64,000 nt of DNA from Deltaproteobacteria bacterium UBA6106. Lineage in GTDB: Bacteria; Desulfobacterota; Syntrophorhabdia; Syntrophorhabdales; Syntrophorhabdaceae. Every line of letters begins with the position of its first letter. The stretch's first letter is position 1. Under the pieces are notes generated by a model. That model saw nothing but the letters and a program-made list of their open reading frames with translations. It did not search any database and was not told the origin of the DNA. The DNA is taken from positions 16,151 to 80,150 of the forward strand of contig DIWM01000013.1 in NCBI GenBank assembly GCA_002428485.1, written 5' to 3'. Made by a program: the position numbers and the translations under genes. Of this stretch, positions 57,903 to 64,000 are shown one piece after another.

Positions 57903-58718
57903 TTACATATACGAATGCAGGCCGCCGATCAGGAAATTTACCCCGAAGAACGTAAACAGTATGGAAATAAATCCTGCTATCATCAGGTACGCGGTCTTTC
58001 TCCCCCGCCAGCCTATCGCAAGCCTGTTGTGGATCAGTATGGCATAAACGATCCATGTTATAAGCGACCACGTCTCTTTCGGATCCCAGCTCCAATAGGA
58101 CCCCCACGCAAAGCCTGCCCAGATCGAGCCGGATATGATGCCTACCGTCAGAAAAGGAAACCCGTAGGACATGCACCGGTAGTTGATCGAGTCAAGGGTC
58201 TCGAGGGAAGGGAAACGAGCTGAAAAGAGAAGTGACTTTTTTCTTTTTATTTCACGCTCGGCGATGACGTAAATGATCGACACGAGAAAGCTTACAAAAA
58301 ATATGGCGTTGCCGAGAAAGGAGAATGTCGTGTGCACCGGCAGCCAGTAACTTTTAAGTATCACGGGCAGAGGCCTTATGTCTGTCGGATATGAGAGCGC
58401 CCATATGAGCAGCAGAGAGACAGCGGGAAGCACGATGCAGCCGAGGGAGCTTATTGCATATGCCCTTTTCAGGTAGAGAAAGAACCCTGCGATACAGAGC
58501 GCGAAGAAAGAAAGGGACTCGAACATGTTCGTTATCGGCGTGTGCCCTGCCTGAAGGTATCTGAAAACAACGGAGGCGAGATGGATGAAAAAGGCTGCCA
58601 GGAGGGTGTAGTGGCCGAATCTTTCGACGGTCTTTTTATTATAGATGAGGTAGACGAGATAGGAGAGGGCGGATAAAAGATAACAGAAAAGGGCGCTGTA
58701 AAAGATCAGGACATTCAT
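57903..58718 (-). CDS. ccsA: Cytochrome c biogenesis protein CcsA/CcsB (ResC/HemX type)
   Basis: The 271-residue integral membrane protein has about eight helices and the heme-handling WWD-type motif (WAGFAWGSYWSWDPKETWSLITW near residues 208-230) plus conserved His residues near 124 and 233. CcsA/ResC proteins carry heme across the membrane for cytochrome c maturation; the HemX-like variant often sits next to hemA, as here. Cytochrome c heme delivery is the likelier role because the WWD motif is complete. It overlaps the upstream gene by 4 bp. Confidence 0.9.
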   Translation of the reverse strand: MNVLIFYSALFCYLLSALSYLVYLIYNKKTVERFGHYTLLAAFFIHLASVVFRYLQAGHTPITNMFESLSFFALCIAGFFLYLKRAYAISSLGCIVLPAVSLLLIWALSYPTDIRPLPVILKSYWLPVHTTFSFLGNAIFFVSFLVSIIYVIAEREIKRKKSLLFSARFPSLETLDSINYRCMSYGFPFLTVGIISGSIWAGFAWGSYWSWDPKETWSLITWIVYAILIHNRLAIGWRGRKTAYLMIAGFISILFTFFGVNFLIGGLHSYM

Positions 58719-59365
58719 GTGCGTGGCCGGAGGAACATGCGCTTTATCTCTTTCAGCCCCATGCTGTTCAGCTCTTCCATGGACATGCTGCCGATCTTCT
58801 TCATCATCTCCCTGCGTGCCTTTTTATCCTCTACATTTTCAATGATAAACTTCCTGAACCTGCCTATGGTATCGGCGTATCTGATATAATCCTTTGTGAC
58901 GATGGTTTCCATCTCCTGCCTGAGCTTTTTCGAAAGAAGAGGCAGCAACCCGGAGGTGGAGATGGCGATAACGACAGGCCCCTTTTTGATGATAGAGGGA
59001 ACGATAAAATCGCAGAGGTCAGGGTTATCGGCGACATTGACGGGGACATTCGCCCGGCGGGCGTCACCCCTGATCCTGTTATTTATTTTTTCATCGTCCG
59101 TGGCGGCAAACACGAGAGAGGCATTGCGAAGGTCTGTTGCCCTGTAACGACGCATGGCGATATGGATCTTTCCCTTTTGCGCGAGAAGCTGCAGGTCATT
59201 CGTAATGTCGGGGCTTATCACCTTCACCTTCGCACCGAATTTAAGAAGCATCCTCACCTTTCTATCGGCAACCTTGCCGCCGCCAAGCACAATGCATGGT
59301 TTTTGAGCGATATCAAGAAAGAGAGGATAGTAGCTGTCTTTAGCGGATGATCTCGAAGGATTCAA
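58715..59365 (-). CDS. Precorrin-2 dehydrogenase (siroheme synthase N-terminal / Met8p type)
   Basis: The 216-residue protein matches the CysG N-terminal module: CIVLGGGKVADRKVRMLLKFGAKVKVISPDI near residues 24-54, VFAATDDEKIN near 91, and NVADNPDLCDFIVPSII near 115, then the helical dimerisation region. It oxidises precorrin-2 to sirohydrochlorin and may insert iron. No uroporphyrinogen methyltransferase domain is fused. It overlaps acyP by 26 bp and ccsA by 4 bp. Confidence 0.92.
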   Translation of the reverse strand: MNPSRSSAKDSYYPLFLDIAQKPCIVLGGGKVADRKVRMLLKFGAKVKVISPDITNDLQLLAQKGKIHIAMRRYRATDLRNASLVFAATDDEKINNRIRGDARRANVPVNVADNPDLCDFIVPSIIKKGPVVIAISTSGLLPLLSKKLRQEMETIVTKDYIRYADTIGRFRKFIIENVEDKKARREMMKKIGSMSMEELNSMGLKEIKRMFLRPRT

Positions 59366-59612
59366 ACTCTCCCCTGTATTCTTCCCAGGCAGTATCTATT
59401 TTTCTGACATTGGAGCCGGGAGGCCCCTGCCTGCACCATTCGATCATTTTTTCAATGTCTCCTTCCGGGCCTTCGCAGACAATTTCCACCCTGCCGTCGC
59501 GGAGATTTCTTACCCATCCCTTTATGTTGTATGCAGAAGCCGTCTGAACGGTATAATGCCTGAAAAAGACACCCTGTACCCTTCCTTCTGCGAATATGTG
59601 GACGCGTTTCAT
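59340..59612 (-). CDS. acyP: Acylphosphatase
   Basis: The 90-residue product has the catalytic EGRVQGVFFRHYT loop near residues 9-21 (Arg18 binds phosphate) and the Asn-bearing GWVRNLRDGRVEIVCEG near 32-48. Acylphosphatases hydrolyse carboxyl-phosphate mixed anhydrides. It is first of a - strand operon leading to hemC, divergent from the activase-like gene. The link to tetrapyrrole genes is by position only. Confidence 0.93.
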   Translation of the reverse strand: MKRVHIFAEGRVQGVFFRHYTVQTASAYNIKGWVRNLRDGRVEIVCEGPEGDIEKMIEWCRQGPPGSNVRKIDTAWEEYRGEFESFEIIR

Positions 59613-59660
59613 CCGGCCTGATCAACCATGGAATAATTTGTAATGGGCCGCACTACATTT

Positions 59661-59690
59661 TTGTTGATTAGAACCCATTTTTATTATAAT
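59661..59690 (+). promoter_or_regulatory. Sigma-70-type promoter of the activase-like gene
   Basis: TTGTTG, 18 bases, TATAAT (59685-59690). The -10 is perfect and the -35 keeps TTG. Transcription would start near 59697, about 45 bp before ATG 59742, with GGAGGAAGG as ribosome site. Confidence 0.6.
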
Positions 59691-59741
59691 TATCATAAGC
59701 ATACTGTAAAATCAAAGCCTTTGTACAACACGGAGGAAGGC

Positions 59742-62700
59742 ATGTTCAGGATTGGGATCGATATCGGCTCTGTGAGCATCAACCTGGTCGTTATGGATGA
59801 AAAGGGGACGATTGTCAGGGATCAGTACATACGCCATAAAGGCAAGCCCTTCCACATAGCCGGCGATCTTCTCCGGGAGTGCGCCGGCGCCTATGATGTT
59901 GATTTTATTGCAACAACAGGGACCGGCGCGAGCCTGTTCGCTTCGCTCATCGGTGCCGCTTTCGTCAACGAGATCATAGCGATAGAGAAGAGTTTCAGCT
60001 ATTTCTACCCTACGACAGGAAGTGTTGTCGATATCGGTGGAGAGGACTCCAAGCTGATCATCTTTGAACCCGGCGGGAAGAAAAAAGGGACATTGCGGGT
60101 AAAGGATTTTTCCATGAATGCCCTCTGTGCTGCCGGAACAGGTTCTTTCCTGGACCAGCAGGCCTCAAGGCTTTGTTTCACCATTGAAGAATTCAGCGAA
60201 GTTGCATTGAAATCGAAAAACCCGCCCAGGATAGCCGGCAGGTGCACCGTTTTCGCAAAAACCGACATGATCCATCTCCAGCAGATCGCAACGCCTGATT
60301 ACGAGATCGTGGCAGGCCTCTGCTATGCACTGGCAAGGAATTTCAAAGGAAACATCGCAAAGGGAAAGGACATGAAAGGCCCTGTGGCCTTCACCGGCGG
60401 AGTTGCCGCAAATGCAGGCATGAGAAGGGCAATGCAGGAGGTCTTTTCGCTCAAGGATGAGGATTTTTTCATTCCAGAACATTTTGCCTCCATGGGGGCC
60501 ATTGGGGCAATCTATGCGGTGCTCGATGACACTTCATTAAAAAAGATATTCGCCGGCCTTGAAGGATTAAACAATTACCTGAAGAATGACAAGCCCGAAA
60601 CCTCCCTGGAGCCCCTTGTGATCTCCCCGGAGAATCTCAACATTCAGTACGCGATGAAAAAGGCAGCGGCCAAAACGAAAGTGTATCTCGGAGTCGATGT
60701 GGGTTCCATAAGTACAAACCTCGTCGTAATCGATGAGGAAAGAAATGTGCTTGCCAAGCGCTACCTGATGACAGAGGGGAGGCCGCTTGAGGCGGTGAAG
60801 AGGGGTCTTCTGGAGATAGGCGAAGAGGTCAGAGACATTGTTGAGATCCTCGGCGCTGGAACAACAGGCTCAGGGAGGTACCTCACCGGTGATTTTATCG
60901 GAGCCGACATCGTAAGAAACGAGATCACTGCCCAGGCGGAAGCTGCTATAGCGATAGATCCCGAGGTAGATACCATATTCGAGATCGGCGGGCAGGATTC
61001 AAAATATATCAGCATCGACAACGGGGTGATCGTCGATTTTGAGATGAACAAGGCGTGCGCTGCCGGTACGGGATCATTCCTCGAAGAACAGGCAGAGCGC
61101 CTCGGTATATCGATCAAAAATGAGTTCGGCGACCTTGCTCTTGCCTCCAGACAACCGGTCAAGATGGGAGAGCGGTGTACGGTCTTTATAGAATCAGATC
61201 TTGTTCACCATCAGCAACGGGGTTCTCAGACCGAAGATATTGTGGCCGGACTTTCATATTCCATTGTGCAGAACTATCTGAACAAGGTCGTCGGCGACAG
61301 GCGGATAGCCAACAGGATCTTTTTCCAGGGAGGAACAGCGTTTAACAAGGGGGTCATCGCTGCCTTTGAAAAGGTGCTAAAGAAACCGGTAACGGTCCCG
61401 CCGCACCACGACGTGACCGGGGCCATAGGCGTGGCGATCCTTGCCATGAAGGAAAGGACGTGGGAAAAGAGCAGCTTTAAAGGGTTTGATCTGAGCAGAA
61501 GGGGATATGAGATAGAGACCTTTGAGTGCAAAGGGTGCGAGAACCTCTGCGAGATCAGGAAGGTCACTGTAGAAAAGGAAGCCCCGCTGTACTACGGGAG
61601 CAGGTGCGAGAAATACGATGTCGTGAGAAAGGTGAAGAGAAGAGAGTCCCTTGATCTTTTTAAGGTCCGCGAAGAACTGCTGGACTCAACCTATGATCAG
61701 AAGATCGATGGCGAGCAGATGGGGGTGCCGAAGATCCTGTACAGCCACGAACTTCTCCCGTTCTGGAAAAGCTTTCTTGCAGAGCTTGGTTTTTCCGTTA
61801 TCGTCTCTGACATGACAAACAAAAAGACGATCCGCGACGGAGTTGAGAATATTATTGTCGAGACCTGCTTCCCAATCAAGCTGGCGCACGGACATATCCT
61901 TAACATTCTTCAGAAAGGAATCAAGCGGATATTCATTCCCAGCGTTATCAACCTCAAGAAGCCCTCGGAGGACATTGCAAATACCTTTGCCTGTCCATAC
62001 GCACAGTCCATCCCCTATACGGTAAGGGCATCCATCGACTTTGACGCGATGGGCGTAAAGGTTGACACGCCGGTCATTTATTTCGGTGCAGGAAAAGAAG
62101 GGGCGCTGCGCAATCTCGTACAATACGGCAAGGCAATAGGAAGGTCCAAGAGGGACATAGAAAGGGCATTCAATACTGCCATTGAGGTTCAGGATACATT
62201 CTACAGAAGATGTCATGAGGAGGGCAGGGAGTTTCTCTCCAGGCTTGACAGGAATGAAAAGGTGATGGTCATCGTCGGCAGGCCCTATAACAGCGCTGAC
62301 CCGGGGGCAAACCTGAATGTCCACAAGAAATTGATCGACCTCGGCGTCCATCCGGTCCCGATGGATATGCTTCCCCTCGATGCGTCCGGGGAGATCGACG
62401 ATGACCTGAGAAACATGTACTGGGGCTATGGACAGAAGATCCTGAGGGCGGCGAGGACCATACGGGAGAGGGACAACCTGTACGCGGTCTATGTCACGAG
62501 CTTTGGATGCGGGCCGGATTCTTTCATAACCCACTTCTTCAAGAGGATCATGGGGGGGAAGCCATACCTGCAGCTTGAGATCGATGAGCACAGCGCAGAT
62601 GCAGGCGTCGTCACAAGGCTGGAGGCCTTCCTTGACAGCATCAGGAACGCGAAACCCCGCAAGCAGGCAGCGGCAAAAAAGATAGCCAAATTCTCAATGG

Positions 62701-63893
62701 ACGGGAAGCGCAGGAAGATCTTTGTCCCCTATATGTCGGATCACGCGGTCACATTGGCCGGTGCCTTCCGGGCATGCGGCCTTGACGCCGAGGTTATGGA
62801 AGAATCAGACGAGAGAACCGTCAACATCGGAAGGAAATTCACAACCGGAAAGGAATGCTACCCCTGCATATTGACGACGGGGGATATGGTGAAGACGGTA
62901 CAGAGAGAATCCTTTGAGCCGGAAAAGAGCGCCTTTTTCATGCCTTCAGGGAGCGGACCCTGCCGCTTCGGCCAGTATCACAGGTTTCACAGGATGGTGC
63001 TGGACGAGCTTGGATATGGCGATATACCGATCTATGCGCCGAACCAGGATGACAGCTTTTACAAGGAATTGAATATTGTGGGCGGAAAGTTTTCACGGCT
63101 TGGATGGAGGGCCTTCATCGCCGCCGACCTTCTCATAAAGATGCTCCACGAAACAAGGCCGTATGAGATAAACGAGGGAGAAACCGAAAAAATCTATCGT
63201 CAGGCAATATTGAATGCAGCAAAATCGATTGAAAGAGGCAGCGAGGATATCGGCAGGGTGCTCGATGAAGAGCTTCAGAAATTTTTGAACGTAAAAAAAG
63301 AAAATAAAAAAAGGCCTCTTGTAGGGATCGTTGGAGAGATCTACATCAGGTCGAACAGGTTCAGCAACGACAGCCTTGTGAAAAGGGTGGAGAAGATGGG
63401 CGGAGAGGTCTGGCTCGCCCCTGGTTCCGAATGGATCGCCTACGTGAACCAGATGAGCAAGAAAAAATCCGTGAAGAACAACAGCGTGTCGAATTTTATC
63501 ACCATCCTCCTCACGCAATATATACAGCATAAGGATGAGCACATGATGGAGAAGATCTTCGAAGGCCATCTCAAATACGGGAAGGAGCCGAATGTAAGGA
63601 GGATACTCGAGAAGGCGAGCCCCTATATCCATGAAAGCTTTGAGGGAGAGGCCATCCTGAGCGTCGGCAAAAGCATAGATTTTATAGAAAAGGGCACATC
63701 AGGCATCATCAACGCCATGCCCTTTACCTGCATGCCGGGGACCATCTCCAGCGCGATCATGCGGCTGATACAGAACCGTTACAATATCCCCGTCATAAAT
63801 ATCGCCTACGACGGCCAGGGGTTGACCAACATCATGACAAGGCTCGAGGCCTTCATGCACCAGGTCAAGGAGCACCATAAAGACAGACAGTAA
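59742..63893 (+). CDS. Large acyl-CoA dehydratase activase-like fusion protein (BcrA/D/HgdC family)
   Basis: The 1383-residue product has two tandem ATPase domains of the activator type (about residues 1-275 and 310-590; starts FRIGIDIGSVSINLVV and VYLGVDVGSISTNLVV). In each, the cysteine pair that holds the bridging 4Fe-4S cluster in HgdC is conserved (Cys129/Cys168 and Cys439/Cys479; CAAGTGSFL and RCTVF). A long C-terminal part (DUF2229 / HgdB-like segments: CFPIKLAHGH, GKECYPCILTTGD, GSGPCRFGQY) follows. The open frame upstream to 59643 is excluded by the ribosome site at 59732. Such fusions are widespread in anaerobes; their substrate is generally not known. Confidence 0.9.
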   Translation: MFRIGIDIGSVSINLVVMDEKGTIVRDQYIRHKGKPFHIAGDLLRECAGAYDVDFIATTGTGASLFASLIGAAFVNEIIAIEKSFSYFYPTTGSVVDIGGEDSKLIIFEPGGKKKGTLRVKDFSMNALCAAGTGSFLDQQASRLCFTIEEFSEVALKSKNPPRIAGRCTVFAKTDMIHLQQIATPDYEIVAGLCYALARNFKGNIAKGKDMKGPVAFTGGVAANAGMRRAMQEVFSLKDEDFFIPEHFASMGAIGAIYAVLDDTSLKKIFAGLEGLNNYLKNDKPETSLEPLVISPENLNIQYAMKKAAAKTKVYLGVDVGSISTNLVVIDEERNVLAKRYLMTEGRPLEAVKRGLLEIGEEVRDIVEILGAGTTGSGRYLTGDFIGADIVRNEITAQAEAAIAIDPEVDTIFEIGGQDSKYISIDNGVIVDFEMNKACAAGTGSFLEEQAERLGISIKNEFGDLALASRQPVKMGERCTVFIESDLVHHQQRGSQTEDIVAGLSYSIVQNYLNKVVGDRRIANRIFFQGGTAFNKGVIAAFEKVLKKPVTVPPHHDVTGAIGVAILAMKERTWEKSSFKGFDLSRRGYEIETFECKGCENLCEIRKVTVEKEAPLYYGSRCEKYDVVRKVKRRESLDLFKVREELLDSTYDQKIDGEQMGVPKILYSHELLPFWKSFLAELGFSVIVSDMTNKKTIRDGVENIIVETCFPIKLAHGHILNILQKGIKRIFIPSVINLKKPSEDIANTFACPYAQSIPYTVRASIDFDAMGVKVDTPVIYFGAGKEGALRNLVQYGKAIGRSKRDIERAFNTAIEVQDTFYRRCHEEGREFLSRLDRNEKVMVIVGRPYNSADPGANLNVHKKLIDLGVHPVPMDMLPLDASGEIDDDLRNMYWGYGQKILRAARTIRERDNLYAVYVTSFGCGPDSFITHFFKRIMGGKPYLQLEIDEHSADAGVVTRLEAFLDSIRNAKPRKQAAAKKIAKFSMDGKRRKIFVPYMSDHAVTLAGAFRACGLDAEVMEESDERTVNIGRKFTTGKECYPCILTTGDMVKTVQRESFEPEKSAFFMPSGSGPCRFGQYHRFHRMVLDELGYGDIPIYAPNQDDSFYKELNIVGGKFSRLGWRAFIAADLLIKMLHETRPYEINEGETEKIYRQAILNAAKSIERGSEDIGRVLDEELQKFLNVKKENKKRPLVGIVGEIYIRSNRFSNDSLVKRVEKMGGEVWLAPGSEWIAYVNQMSKKKSVKNNSVSNFITILLTQYIQHKDEHMMEKIFEGHLKYGKEPNVRRILEKASPYIHESFEGEAILSVGKSIDFIEKGTSGIINAMPFTCMPGTISSAIMRLIQNRYNIPVINIAYDGQGLTNIMTRLEAFMHQVKEHHKDRQ

Positions 63894-63936
63894 AGACGTG
63901 TGGGACTAACCCGGATGAAAGGCAAGGCGGCTTATA

Positions 63937-64000
63937 GCAAGATCAAATTCTAAATCCGAATATCTAAGCACTAAACAAATTCGAATGTTCAAAATTCAAA
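63937..64000. repeat. A-rich 7-bp-periodic tract at the right edge
   Basis: AATTCTA, AATCCGA, ATATCTA, AGCACTA, AACAAAT, TCGAATG, TTCAAAA: seven-base words closely related to the tract at 55240-55338. It starts about 45 bp after the activase stop and is cut by the window end, so its possible second arm is not visible. Confidence 0.6.

Noticed and set aside
61686..62591. 301-codon ORF on the - strand inside the activase-like gene
   Set aside because: The + strand frame has intact family motifs over the whole stretch; the antisense frame shows none.

Overview
The window comes from a Gram-negative, motile, probably strictly anaerobic bacterium. The flagellum has P- and L-ring genes (flgI, flgH), so there is an outer membrane. 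FlhF/FlhG with sigma-54-type promoters points to a polar flagellum. The large fused 2-hydroxyacyl-CoA dehydratase-activase-type protein at the right end is typical of anaerobic Desulfobacterota and Firmicutes. Together these best fit a Desulfobacterota (deltaproteobacterial-type) syntroph or sulfate-reducer relative. This placement is inference from gene content; no 16S or tRNA gene was seen.

Layout. (1) 1-13.8 kb, + strand: end of an unidentified gene (possibly fliJ), then fliK-flgD-flgE and, from a second promoter, fliL-M-N-O-P-Q-R-flhB-flhA-flhF-flhG-fliA. (2) 13.8-22.9 kb: a chemotaxis block, HDOD-cheB-HEAT-cheR-cheY-cheA, then a convergent EAL-HDOD gene, then cheW and a small ORF. (3) 23.2-36.7 kb: flgF-G-A-H-I-J-M-N-K-L-csrA-fliW-glycosyltransferase, then flagellin fliC, flaG, fliD, fliS. 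(4) 37-49.4 kb: an eleven-gene, mostly overlapping sugar-biosynthesis and glycosyltransferase operon (acetyltransferase, Gfo/Idh dehydrogenase, two DegT aminotransferases, methyltransferase, epimerase, radical SAM protein, two CgeB-type glycosyltransferases, WbmS-like deacetylase, ArnA-type formyltransferase), most simply read as a flagellin-glycan pathway. (5) 49.5-54.2 kb: two small proteins, two response regulators (one HD-GYP), a PilZ-like protein and motA-motB. (6) 54.3-59.6 kb: cupin, HU, and on the - strand acyP - siroheme-synthase-type dehydrogenase - ccsA - hemA - hemC. (7) 59.7-63.9 kb: the giant CoA-dehydratase-activase-like gene.

Regulation can be read in part. Three good sigma-54 (-24/-12) promoters precede fliK, fliL and flgF, and two of them share an identical 13-bp palindrome upstream, a likely enhancer site. 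Six sigma-28-type promoters (TAAA-like, 11-bp spacer, GCCGATAA-like) precede fliC, the HDOD-che operon, cheW, the EAL-HDOD gene and the two small genes at 49.5-50.1 kb. FlgM and FliA are both encoded here, as are CsrA and FliW, and the fliC leader carries GGA motifs. The expected hierarchy is sigma-54 (basal body, hook, FliA, FlgM), then sigma-28 (filament, chemotaxis, late factors), then CsrA/FliW control of flagellin translation.

The most unusual feature is a set of intergenic tracts made of different 7-bp tandem words (GTATATC, CTATCAG, CAGAGAG, GCGTAAG, YTTTCAC, GCATCGA and others), several arranged as inverted arms. They do not share sequence, only the 7-bp period and architecture. Two reach into genes: they encode most of the FlgA signal peptide and supply the hemC stop codon.
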